64,000 nucleotides of DNA from Nocardia harenae NBRC 108248 (GTDB lineage: Bacteria; Actinomycetota; Actinomycetes; Mycobacteriales; Mycobacteriaceae), in the NCBI RefSeq assembly GCF_001612885.1, contig NZ_BDBH01000004.1, positions 930,001 to 994,000 on the forward strand, given 5' to 3'. Positions 35,464-44,448 of this stretch are shown piece after piece. The position numbers were made by a program, and so were the translations under genes. The notes under the pieces were generated by a model, which searched no databases, was not told the origin of the DNA, and saw only the letters and a program-made list of their open reading frames with translations. Numbering within the stretch: the stretch's first letter is position 1; the number at the start of each line of letters is the position of its first letter.

Positions 35464-36738
35464 TCACCGAATCGCAGTCACCCGCACGGTGATTCCGTCG
35501 CGCGGGTGCATGCCGATGAGCCCGGCGGGCGGCGCGTCGGTGTGCTCGAGCTCGGCATCGACCCGCCGGGCGACGGCGACGAAGGCCGCTTTGACCGCCA
35601 TGGTCGCGAAGGCGGCGCCGATGCAGCGGTGCGGCCCGACCCCGAAGGGCAGGAACTCGTGCGGCGCGGGCTTGCGGTAACGGTCGGCGTCGGGGTCCCA
35701 GCGGCTGGGGTCGAAACGCTCGGGGTCCGGCCAGATCGCCGCCAGCCGGTGGGTGTGGAACGGGCTGAACAGTAGTAGGTCGCCTGGAGCGAATTCGGCG
35801 CCGTGCAGGGTGAATCCGGTGGCGACCTTGCGCGAGATGACGGCGGTGGCCGGGTAGAGCCGCATGGTCTCGGAGACGGCGTGGTCGAGCTCGGCCGGGC
35901 GCCTGGTCACGGCGTCGCGCAGCCGGGTCCAGAGCGGCCGGTCGCGCAGCGTGCAGAACAGCATCCAGGAGAGCTGCGCCGCGGTGGTCTCGGCGCCCGC
36001 TTCGAGCAGGCTGACCAGCTGGTCGGTGATCTCGTCGTCGGTGAGCCTGGTGCCGTCGGTGCCGCGCAGCAGCACCCCGAGCACGTCGTTGCCCGGCTCG
36101 CCGCACTCCTGGCGGCGCGCGATCTCGTCGACCACCCAGCGGTGCACCGAGGAGCGGGCCAGCAGCGCCCGGCGCCAGACCGGTGAGCCCGAGCCGCGCT
36201 CGATGCTGCCGCCGACCACGTCGGCGTCGATGGCGCGGTGGATGTCGTGCAGCCAGTCGTCCAGCCCCTCGGAGCGGTCGGCGGCGGCCGCGCCGAAGAG
36301 GCTCTCCAGGGTGGCCAGCCGCATGGCCCGGCGCAGCGGCGGGTAGATGTCGATGACGTCGCCCGCCGCCCAGCTCGCCGTCGCGGCGTCGATGTGCCTG
36401 GTGACGGTGCCGAGGTGGTGCTCGACCCGGCGCGCGGTGAGCGCCGGGGTGACCTGGCGGCGCAGCCTGCGGTGCCGGTCACCGTCGTTGACCAGCAGCG
36501 CCGACGGCCCGGTGAGCGGCGCCAGCGCGGTGAAGGCCGCCTCCCAGCTGAAGAGGTCGCTGTTGGCCAGGATGAAGGCGCTCGCCTCGGCGCCGAGCGT
36601 CACCCGGAAGCGCATCGGCCCGGCCCCGAGCACCGAGATGGCGCCGTTCGCCCGGTACAGCCGGTCCATCGTGGTGTACGGGTCGGCCGAGAAGTCCTGC
36701 AGGTCGGCCATTTCGCGGGCGGCGTCGGTCGCGGTCAT
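35464..36738 (-). CDS. cytochrome P450 (NRPS operon)
   Basis: A 424-residue soluble P450: I-helix AGAETTAAQ, ExxR in SETMRLYP, and heme loop LPFGVGPHRCIG with the Cys ligand at residue 372. It is last in the NRPS operon and overlaps the reductase gene by 4 nt (ATGA), so it is translated with it. It may oxidise the peptide, for example by aromatising an azoline to an azole or by hydroxylation. Its redox partners are not in the window. Confidence 0.9.
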   Translation of the reverse strand: MTATDAAREMADLQDFSADPYTTMDRLYRANGAISVLGAGPMRFRVTLGAEASAFILANSDLFSWEAAFTALAPLTGPSALLVNDGDRHRRLRRQVTPALTARRVEHHLGTVTRHIDAATASWAAGDVIDIYPPLRRAMRLATLESLFGAAAADRSEGLDDWLHDIHRAIDADVVGGSIERGSGSPVWRRALLARSSVHRWVVDEIARRQECGEPGNDVLGVLLRGTDGTRLTDDEITDQLVSLLEAGAETTAAQLSWMLFCTLRDRPLWTRLRDAVTRRPAELDHAVSETMRLYPATAVISRKVATGFTLHGAEFAPGDLLLFSPFHTHRLAAIWPDPERFDPSRWDPDADRYRKPAPHEFLPFGVGPHRCIGAAFATMAVKAAFVAVARRVDAELEHTDAPPAGLIGMHPRDGITVRVTAIR

Positions 36739-37853
36739 GCGTCGGCACCTGGGGTGCGGGCGGCCAGCAGCTCGGGCAGCGGGACCGGTTCGGGGTCGGG
36801 CGGGCGGATCAGCTCCGGCGGGCCGAGCACGGTGGTGAGCCGCTGCCACTGGGCGGTGACGGTCATCGCCCACTGTCCGGCCGCCGCCGACCGGGCGGGG
36901 TCGGCGATATCGGCGCGCAGCTCGCGCAGCGCGGCCCGGACACTGTCCGGCCACACCTCGCCGAAGACCTCGCGGAAGGTGGGGGCCGGCTCCGATTCCA
37001 GTGGCTCGGTGCTCGGCACGTCCAGCCGCTCGGTACCCGGCCCCGCCATCACCAGTCTTCCGGTCGCGTCCCGGCCGGTGTGCAGCCGCGGGCTCCACAG
37101 CACCGGGCCGTGGGTGTCGGCCAGCGAGAGCACGCCGCCCTCGAAGGCGATGGCGACACGGTGCAGCAGCAGCGCGTGGTTGTCCGGGTCGGCGGGGTGG
37201 ATCTGGTTCTGGATCCGCAGCGAGACCGGGATGCCGCCGATCACCGCGCTGAGCGGGGTGTACGGCATGGGCGTCGCGGCCAGCGCGGCCACCTCGGAGG
37301 ACAACGTCGCGGGCTCGCCGATGGCCCACGGCCGGAGTTTGCCGACCGCGCGGCCGATGACATCGAGCAGGGAGTACGCCACCTGGCTGCCTGCGACCGC
37401 GTCCACGTGCAGCGGGCGCTGCCGCTCGCGCAGGATCGCGGCCGCCCGCAGGAACAGCCGTACCGGGCTCAGGTGCGGGTAGAAGGCGTTGAGGCGGTAC
37501 TGGACTCGGTGTTCGCGGGCGGTGCGCAGGCAGCTCGCGAGTTCGTCCGGGTGCAGCAGGTGCTCCTGCAGCACGTGGATGCCGCGGCTCAGCAGGCTCT
37601 GGGCCAGCTTCGCGCCGTCCCCGCCCGCGGCGCCCGCGCGCACCGCGACGCAGCCGATGTCGATATCGTCCGGCAGCTCCTCGACGCCGATATAGTGCGG
37701 CACGCCATAGCTTTTCGCGTACTCGACCGACGCGGCGCTGCCTCGGGAGACCACGCCGGCCAGCTCGACCTCCCGATCGCCGTGCACGCCCCGCAGGTAG
37801 ATCCGGCCGAACGAGGTGCCGCAGACGACGACCTTCGGTTTCGCATCGTTCAC
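36735..37853 (-). CDS. thiazolinyl imide reductase (Irp3/PchG type)
   Basis: Reduces one thiazoline ring of a growing NRPS product to a thiazolidine using NADPH. A 372-residue Gfo/Idh/MocA-type protein with KVVVCGTSFGRIYLRGV at the N-terminus and the family-specific HVLQEHLLHPDEL segment near residue 100; length matches Irp3/PchG. GTG start with GTGA overlap to the upstream dehydrogenase gene, and ATGA overlap to the P450. It implies that one of the azoline rings made by the Cy-containing NRPS is reduced, as in yersiniabactin and pyochelin. Confidence 0.88.
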   Translation of the reverse strand: MNDAKPKVVVCGTSFGRIYLRGVHGDREVELAGVVSRGSAASVEYAKSYGVPHYIGVEELPDDIDIGCVAVRAGAAGGDGAKLAQSLLSRGIHVLQEHLLHPDELASCLRTAREHRVQYRLNAFYPHLSPVRLFLRAAAILRERQRPLHVDAVAGSQVAYSLLDVIGRAVGKLRPWAIGEPATLSSEVAALAATPMPYTPLSAVIGGIPVSLRIQNQIHPADPDNHALLLHRVAIAFEGGVLSLADTHGPVLWSPRLHTGRDATGRLVMAGPGTERLDVPSTEPLESEPAPTFREVFGEVWPDSVRAALRELRADIADPARSAAAGQWAMTVTAQWQRLTTVLGPPELIRPPDPEPVPLPELLAARTPGADA

Positions 37854-38959
37854 AGGCTGCCTGCCTCCATCGGTTCGTCGTGGGCGTGGCGGTGCGTGCG
37901 GTGCACCGGGAGCGCGCCGAGCGCCGCCACCGCGTCGAGCAGCCCGCGCGAATCGAGGACGTCGTCGGCGTAGTGCAGGCCGGGGGTGATCGCGCCGGAG
38001 AGCACCGCCGCGACGGTATGCGCGGCGGTGGCGGCGGTGAGTTCGAAGCTGCTCGGGGTGCGCAGCACCGCGGTGTCCACCCGGTCCGCCCGGTGCAGGG
38101 TGAACGCCATCAGGTAGAACGGGTCGAGCCCGGCCAGGTCCAGCTCCGCCGCCGCGCCGATCTCGGCGACGATCGGCGCCAGCGCGGCGGGGTCGGCGGG
38201 GACCCGGCCGCGCAGCCTGCTCAGCGTCAGCCGCAGGGTGGAGCCGATGAAGACGTTGTGCCAGTGCAGTTCGGCCAGCCCGGTCGAGCGGGCCAGCCGC
38301 TCGGCGTCGGCGGTGAGGAACGGCATGGTGGTCACCCGGCCGGGAAAGCCCGCGACCTCGACGTCCTCCCGCACCGGAAGGGCATTGCGCCGCCTGCGCC
38401 CGCCCGACCACGCCGCCAGGGTCTCGCCGTACCAGTGCTCGGCGTCGGAGCTGTCCAGGGAGAGCGCCAGGTCGCCCGCGGAGGCGGGCGCGAACGGCTC
38501 GATGCCGCCCGCGTAGACCACCAGCCTGGCGCTGGTCAGGTCGTCGGCGAGCGTCTTCGGCACCACGTTCGCCAGGCCGGGCAGCATGCCGGCGGAGAGC
38601 ACCGCGGTCCGGCCCGCGAGCACGGGCGAGCCGGAGAGCAGCCGGTGGGTCGGGCCGTCGCCGGAGACGTCGACGTAGTCGCTGCCCGCGGTGAGCGCGG
38701 CCCGGGCCACCCGGTCCATCAGGAGATTGGACGGCCCGGCGCAGTTGAGCACCAGCCGGGTGCCCGCGCAGAACGCGGCCAGCGCGGCCGGGTCGTCGGC
38801 GTCCACCGGGCGCCACTCGGGGCCCGCGCCCTGCGGCGGGGTGCGCGCCCCCAGCCGCAGGTCGCCGATGCCGAGCCGGGTGAGCATGCGGACCGCGGCC
38901 CGGCCGACGACCCCGGTGGCGCCGAGCACCGCCACCGGACCCGTAGCGTGCTCGGTCAC
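37850..38959 (-). CDS. saccharopine dehydrogenase-like NADP-binding protein
   Basis: A 369-residue protein with N-terminal Rossmann loop VAVLGATGVVGRAAVRML and the LVLNCAGPSNLLMD and YVDVSGDGPTHRLL segments of the saccharopine dehydrogenase-like family. Such proteins recur beside metallophore synthases, but its substrate is not evident; it could condense or reduce a side chain or release the product. GTG start overlapping the NRPS stop by 4 nt, and its own stop overlaps the next gene in the same way. Confidence 0.82.
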   Translation of the reverse strand: MTEHATGPVAVLGATGVVGRAAVRMLTRLGIGDLRLGARTPPQGAGPEWRPVDADDPAALAAFCAGTRLVLNCAGPSNLLMDRVARAALTAGSDYVDVSGDGPTHRLLSGSPVLAGRTAVLSAGMLPGLANVVPKTLADDLTSARLVVYAGGIEPFAPASAGDLALSLDSSDAEHWYGETLAAWSGGRRRRNALPVREDVEVAGFPGRVTTMPFLTADAERLARSTGLAELHWHNVFIGSTLRLTLSRLRGRVPADPAALAPIVAEIGAAAELDLAGLDPFYLMAFTLHRADRVDTAVLRTPSSFELTAATAAHTVAAVLSGAITPGLHYADDVLDSRGLLDAVAALGALPVHRTHRHAHDEPMEAGSL

Positions 38960-41900
38960 GAGCGCGGCTCGCCGACGGCGTTGAGCGGCGCGGTGATCCG
39001 GGCGGCCAGTTCGGCGGCATTGGCGGCGGACATGCTGGTGAGGTGGTCGCCGGGGATCTCGGCGACGGCCAGCTCACCGAGCCCGACCCGCGACCAGAAG
39101 CGCTCCACCTCCGCCCTGGTGCCCATGAGCGTGGCGCTGCCGCTGTTGCTCAGCACCCGCACCGTGCCGAAGTACGGCTCGGCCGCGTGCGTGCCCATCG
39201 CGCGCAGATTGTGCGCGAAGATGTCGAACTGCCTGCGGAATCCGGCCGGGTCGAGCCCCCCGGCGCGGTACGGGCCGGTGCCCGAGGTGGCGGCGGCGTG
39301 CAGCGCGGCGAGCCGCTCGGCGCGCGGTACCGCCGCCCGCTGCCGGAACTGCGCCGCGAGCGGCGCCGACTCGCCGTCCAGTCCGGCGAGCGCGCCCGCA
39401 GGCACCCGATCCGGGGTGCGGTCGAGGATGGCGCGCAGCGCGGTGGCGACCGCCGCGTCGTCGGCCGGGTAGCCGAGCGGGCCGGGGTCGACCCCGATGG
39501 ACTGGGCGAAGACGTACTCGGTGAGCAGTTCGTCGTGCACCGCGGGCGGCTGGTAGGAGCCGATCACGGTGAGCTCGTCCACCGTCGCGCCCGCCTCGGT
39601 GAGCGAGCGCGCGATCTCGGCGGCGAGCAGCCCGCCCATCGAGTACCCGATGATCCGGAACCGGTTGTCGGCGCCGAGCAGCTCGGCGGCGTAATCGGCG
39701 GCCTGCCTGCTGATCACCGCGTCGGCGGGCAGGTTCAGATACTTCGCCGGGTCGGTCACCTCCAGCCCGACCAGCGCGCCGGGGTGCGCCGCCCGCAGGT
39801 GCGGGAGTAGCGCGTCGTAGGGCGTGAGCGTCCCGGTGCCGCCGTGCACGAGGACCCAGGTGCCGCTCTCGTGTCCCGGCTGCCCGCCGAGCGCGCGCAG
39901 CGACGAGCTGTCGGCCGCCTCGGCGGCGGCCGGCGGCGCCTCGCCCCGGTGGCGGCGGGCCGCGAGCGCGGCGACGGTGGGGTTGCGCAGCACGTCGCGC
40001 AGCAACTCCTGCCACTCGATATCGGCGACCTCCGGCACCCGGTCGCGGAGTTTGCCGACCATTTGCGACAGCAGCAGGGAGTCGCCGCCGAGGGTGTAGA
40101 AGTTCTGGTCGCGGCCCACCTTCGGCACGCCGAGCATCTCCTGCCAGAGCTCGGCGATCCGCTCCTCGATCTCGTCGGCGGGCGGCACGTAGTCGGCGAG
40201 CGCCGCCGCGGACGGGGTCTCGGTGATCCGCTCGGCCAGCGCGGACCGGTCCAGCTTGCCGTTGACCGAGCGCGGCAGGGCGTCGAGCAGGGTCAGCTCG
40301 GCGGGCACCATGTGCTCGGGCAGCAGCGCCGCGACGTGCTCGGTGAGCTGCTGCTCGGTCACGGTCTGGCGCTGCTCCTTGAACCGGGCGATGAACACGC
40401 CCTGGCCGGAGGCGGCGAGCGGGGCGTCGGCGGCGGGCAGCACGCGGACGTGGCTCGCGCCCGCGGTGTCGAGCTGGCGCAGCCACTGCTCGCGGGTGAA
40501 GAACGCCTGCCCGGTGCCTGCCCGCACGTCGGTGAAGGCGGTGAGCTCGCTGAAGAACTCGAACTCCATGGAGACCAGCAGCGCGTAGTTGTGCTGCCTG
40601 GTCGGCTCCAGGAACACCAGCCAGCCACCGGGCGCGAGCAGATCGCGCAGCCGCGCCAGCACCTCGTCGGCGTTCACCGAGTTGTGCAGCACGTTGGCGC
40701 ACAGGATGACATCGGCCGAGTTGGGCCGCATTCCCTGCTCGGCGGCGTCGGCGTTGATGTCGAAGCGCCCGTACCGCATCCACGGGTACTCGGCGAAGGT
40801 GTTGCGGGCCTCGCTGAGGAAGTACTCCGAGAGGTCGGTGAACAGGTAGTCCGGCTCGAACTCGGCCAGCGCCGGGATCAGGTCGGTACTGGTGCCCGCG
40901 ATGCCCGCGCCCACCTCGAGTACCCGCAACCGATGCGGGGAGCGCTCGGCGACCGCGCGCACGGTGTCGATCACCACGCGGTGCGAGCTGCGCGCCACCA
41001 GGTTGGTCCGGTACACCGCGTGCGCCGCACCCGGCTTGCCCGCGGGGAACAGCAGTTCGCGCACGTCGAGGGCGCCGCGCAGCAGGTCGTCGAGCCGGTC
41101 GCTGCAGGCCCGGATGTAGGAGAGGGTCTCGCTGCCGTAGCCGACGACGGCCTCCAGCTCGTCGATCCGCCGCCACGCCGCCTCGACGGCGCGCGGCCCG
41201 GCGGCGATCAGGTCGCTGTAGCGGCCGGTGCGCGGATCGTACACCACGGCCCCGCCGTCCGCGAGCGCGGCGAGCCAGCGCTTCAGCAGGCCGTGCTGGC
41301 GCTCGGAGACGCCGGTGGCGGCGGCGATCTCGGCGATGTCGTGCGACCGGTCGCGGTCGGCGAAGAGCCCGTCCGCCCGGAGCTGGGCGGCGATGGAGAG
41401 CATCGCCATCTCGTCGACGGCGTTCATCAACGCGACGAAGGATTCGCTGTCCACCGCGCGCTGCGCCGCCGCGGCGGCCTCGTCGGCGGCGGTGAGCACC
41501 TCGCTCGCGGTCGCGCCGCCCGGCTCGCCCGCGGCCTCGGTGGCGATCTCGGCGAAGCCGAGCAGCCGTGCGCCCGCGCCCTGGCCGTTCACCAGCACCG
41601 CGGCATCGGCGATGGCGGGGTGGCGGCGCAGCGCGGCCTCGACCTCGCCGAGTTCGACCCGGTGGCCGCGGATCTTGACCTGGGTGTCCTCCCGGCCCAG
41701 GAACTCGAGCCTGCCGTCCGGGTGGAAGCGGCCGAGGTCGCCGGTGCGGTAGAGCCTGGCGCCGGTGCGCGGGTGCCGGATGAAGCGGTGCGCGGTGAGC
41801 TCGGCGTCGCCGAGGTACTCCGCGGCGAGTCCGGCGCCGCCGATGTAGATCTCGCCGGTGACGTGCTCGGGGCTGTCCTGCAGGGCGTCGTCGAGCACGT

Positions 41901-44448
41901 GCATGGTCTGGTTCCGCAGCGGGGTGCCGTAGGGGATGCTGCGCCAGCTCGGGTCGATCTCGTGGATCGGGTGGTGGATGGACCAGATGGCGGCCTCGGT
42001 GGCGCCGCCGAGCCCGACCACGCTCAGCTCGGGGTGGTCCGCGCGGATCCGGCCGGGCAGGTCGAGCGGGATCCAGTCGCCGGAGAGCAGCACCAGCCGC
42101 AGCGCGTCGGCGCGCGCGCCCGGCGTGGATTCCAGCACGTCCAGCAGCATCTGCAGCTGGCCGGGGACACTGTTCCAGAGCGTGACCCGGTGCCGCTGCA
42201 CCAGCTCCAGCCAGTGCGACGGGTCGCTCACCCGGTCCTGGTCGGGCAGCACCACGGCGCCGCCCGCGGCGAGCACCCCGAAGATGTCCCAGACCGAGAG
42301 GTCGAAGGCGAGCCCGGCGACGCCGAGCACCCGGTCGCCCGCGGTCACGGCGAAGCGCTCGTTGATGTCGTCGATGGTGTTCGCGGCGGCGCGGTGGGTG
42401 ACGACGACGCCCTTCGGCTCGCCGGTCGAGCCGGAGGTGTAGATCACGTACGCCACGTCGCCGGGGTCGCCCGCGCTCTCCGGCACGGTATCGATGCCCG
42501 CCAGCAGGTCGACCGCGATCGGCCTGGCGGCGGCGGGCACCTCGCCCGCATCGCGCAGCCAGGACTGGGTGAGCACCGCCCCGGCGCCCGCCCGGTCGAG
42601 GATGGTCTCCCGGCGCGGCATCGGCTGGGTGATCGCGACCGGAACGTAGGCCGCGCCGAGCACCGAGGTGGCGAGCACCGCCACGACCTGCTCCGGCCCC
42701 TTCTCCATCAGCACGGCCACCCGCTCGCCGGGCTCGACCCCGGCCTCGCGCAGCGCGGCGGCGGTCGCCGCCACCCGGCGGCGCAGCTCGGCGAAGTCGA
42801 GGACGGTGTCGCGGTGCAGCACCGCGGCGGCGTCCGGGGTGGTGTCGGCGCGGTCCAGGATCGCCTGGTGCAGCAGCCGGGGCGGGATCTCGGCGGCGGT
42901 GTCGTTGTACCGGTCGCGGCGCTCGCGCTGCGCGGCGGGCAGCGGCACCGGGTACCGCTCGGTCCAGGTGTCGGGGTGCTCGGCGAGCCGGGTGAGCAGC
43001 TGGACGAAGGCGTCGAAGGCCGCGGCGGCGGTATCGCCTGCCAGTACCCCGCGGCGCACGTCCCAGGCCACCATGAGCCCGTCGTCGTACGGGGTCACCT
43101 GACAGTCCAGCCACACCTGCGGGGTGCGGGTGATCCCGCGCAGGATGCGGCCGCGCAGCGCCTGCGCGCCCGCATCCTGCGCGCCGATGGTGCTGGTGAA
43201 GACCACCGGCATGAGCACCGGGCTGCCCGCGGCGCGGGTCAGCTCGCTGAGCACCTCGACGCCGTCGAACGAGCGGTGGTCGAGATCGGTGAAGAGCTGG
43301 GCGGTGATGCCGCGGGCGCGCTCGGCGAAGGTGTCGCGCTCGTCCAGGTCGATGCCGAGCAGCTCGACGGAGGTGAAATCGCCGAGCACGGCGCCGATGT
43401 CGGGGTGCGCGGGCAGCCGGTTGAAGACCGGGAGGTTCAGCGTGAACCGGCGCTTGCGGCTCCAGCGCCCGATCACCTCGGCGTAGGCGGCGAGCACCGC
43501 GCCGGAGGGGGTGAGGCCGTGTGGGGTGGCGGCGCTGGCCAGCCCGGCGAGCACCGAGGCGGGCAGCCAGTGGTGCAGCCGGTCGAAGCCGGGCTCCGCG
43601 GCGCCCGCGCCCGCCTCGGTGGGCAGCTCCGGTGCGGCGGGCAGCGATTCGATCCGCTGCTGCCAGTATTCGCGGTCGCGCTGGTAGCGGGCGCCGTTGC
43701 GGAGCTGCTGCACGCCGAGGACGTAGTCGCGGAAGCCGATTCCCGGCGCGGGCGGCAGCGCGGTGTCCGAGCCGTCCGCCTGGACGAGCGCGTCGAGTTC
43801 GGCCAGTAGCTGCTGCATGCTGGCGGCGTCGATGGCGAGCAGCTCGACCAGTAGGTGCACGACGCAGCCGGTGTCGGTGCGGGTGATCCGCACCGCGAAC
43901 AGCGGCCAGGTCTCGGTGCCGCCCGCCGGGCCGAGCAGTTCGTCGCGCTGCCGGTCGAGCACCGCGTCGGCCTCGGCGGGAGCCACGTCCCTGACGTCGG
44001 TGACCGGGATCGCGTAGTGCGGGACCGAGGCGGCGACCCGCTGGTAACCGTCGCCGTGCACGGTGGCGCGGAGCATGTCGTGGCGGCGCACCAGCGTGTT
44101 CCAGGCCCGTTCGATACTCTCCGGCTCGGCCGCGTCGTAGCGGACCTCCAGGTAGCTGGCGCAGGCGACGCCGCCGAACGGGTAGGTGGGGTCGCGGCCG
44201 ATCAGGTAGGCCTGCTGCACCGGGGTGAGCGGGAAGGGATCGTGCGCGGCGGCCGGGTCGGCGGTGATGCTGATCTCCGCCTGCTCCTGCGCGAGGTGTT
44301 CGAGGAGGGCGGGCTTCTGCGCCACCAGCCGCTCGCGGTCGTCGGCGGTCAGCGCGCCCTGCGGGGCGCGGAACCGCAGCTGATCGCCGTCGGCCCACAG
44401 CTGGACCCCACGCTGCCGCAGGTCGGTCACCAGGTCGAGAACGTTCAC
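38956..44448 (-). CDS. NRPS: docking-Cy-A(MT)-PCP-TE
   Basis: Final module, 1830 residues. A TubC-like docking domain (about 1-55, NVLDLVTDLRQRGVQLWADG) receives the first NRPS. A heterocyclisation domain follows (about 70-515, HDPFPLTPVQQAYLIGR), then an adenylation domain (about 520-960 and 1376-1400, IYTSGSTGEPKG, SVNGKLDRS) interrupted by a methyltransferase (about 980-1366, SAM loop VLEVGAGIAGT). A carrier (GGDSLLLS near 1451) and a thioesterase (GYSMGG near 1602) complete it. Adenylation sequence and layout resemble the pyochelin/yersiniabactin Cys module, so Cys is likely. The cyclisation motif reads ExxxxDxxS rather than DxxxxDxxS (residues VELLAIDAAS). GTG start, 4-nt overlap with the upstream NRPS. 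Confidence 0.9.
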   Translation of the reverse strand: MNVLDLVTDLRQRGVQLWADGDQLRFRAPQGALTADDRERLVAQKPALLEHLAQEQAEISITADPAAAHDPFPLTPVQQAYLIGRDPTYPFGGVACASYLEVRYDAAEPESIERAWNTLVRRHDMLRATVHGDGYQRVAASVPHYAIPVTDVRDVAPAEADAVLDRQRDELLGPAGGTETWPLFAVRITRTDTGCVVHLLVELLAIDAASMQQLLAELDALVQADGSDTALPPAPGIGFRDYVLGVQQLRNGARYQRDREYWQQRIESLPAAPELPTEAGAGAAEPGFDRLHHWLPASVLAGLASAATPHGLTPSGAVLAAYAEVIGRWSRKRRFTLNLPVFNRLPAHPDIGAVLGDFTSVELLGIDLDERDTFAERARGITAQLFTDLDHRSFDGVEVLSELTRAAGSPVLMPVVFTSTIGAQDAGAQALRGRILRGITRTPQVWLDCQVTPYDDGLMVAWDVRRGVLAGDTAAAAFDAFVQLLTRLAEHPDTWTERYPVPLPAAQRERRDRYNDTAAEIPPRLLHQAILDRADTTPDAAAVLHRDTVLDFAELRRRVAATAAALREAGVEPGERVAVLMEKGPEQVVAVLATSVLGAAYVPVAITQPMPRRETILDRAGAGAVLTQSWLRDAGEVPAAARPIAVDLLAGIDTVPESAGDPGDVAYVIYTSGSTGEPKGVVVTHRAAANTIDDINERFAVTAGDRVLGVAGLAFDLSVWDIFGVLAAGGAVVLPDQDRVSDPSHWLELVQRHRVTLWNSVPGQLQMLLDVLESTPGARADALRLVLLSGDWIPLDLPGRIRADHPELSVVGLGGATEAAIWSIHHPIHEIDPSWRSIPYGTPLRNQTMHVLDDALQDSPEHVTGEIYIGGAGLAAEYLGDAELTAHRFIRHPRTGARLYRTGDLGRFHPDGRLEFLGREDTQVKIRGHRVELGEVEAALRRHPAIADAAVLVNGQGAGARLLGFAEIATEAAGEPGGATASEVLTAADEAAAAAQRAVDSESFVALMNAVDEMAMLSIAAQLRADGLFADRDRSHDIAEIAAATGVSERQHGLLKRWLAALADGGAVVYDPRTGRYSDLIAAGPRAVEAAWRRIDELEAVVGYGSETLSYIRACSDRLDDLLRGALDVRELLFPAGKPGAAHAVYRTNLVARSSHRVVIDTVRAVAERSPHRLRVLEVGAGIAGTSTDLIPALAEFEPDYLFTDLSEYFLSEARNTFAEYPWMRYGRFDINADAAEQGMRPNSADVILCANVLHNSVNADEVLARLRDLLAPGGWLVFLEPTRQHNYALLVSMEFEFFSELTAFTDVRAGTGQAFFTREQWLRQLDTAGASHVRVLPAADAPLAASGQGVFIARFKEQRQTVTEQQLTEHVAALLPEHMVPAELTLLDALPRSVNGKLDRSALAERITETPSAAALADYVPPADEIEERIAELWQEMLGVPKVGRDQNFYTLGGDSLLLSQMVGKLRDRVPEVADIEWQELLRDVLRNPTVAALAARRHRGEAPPAAAEAADSSSLRALGGQPGHESGTWVLVHGGTGTLTPYDALLPHLRAAHPGALVGLEVTDPAKYLNLPADAVISRQAADYAAELLGADNRFRIIGYSMGGLLAAEIARSLTEAGATVDELTVIGSYQPPAVHDELLTEYVFAQSIGVDPGPLGYPADDAAVATALRAILDRTPDRVPAGALAGLDGESAPLAAQFRQRAAVPRAERLAALHAAATSGTGPYRAGGLDPAGFRRQFDIFAHNLRAMGTHAAEPYFGTVRVLSNSGSATLMGTRAEVERFWSRVGLGELAVAEIPGDHLTSMSAANAAELAARITAPLNAVGEPRS

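Noticed and set aside
39844..43809. Plus-strand open frame of 1321 codons antisense to the final NRPS
   Set aside because: It mirrors the real gene in another frame: composition is Arg/Gly/Val/His-rich with no domain, and the minus strand carries clear NRPS motifs throughout.
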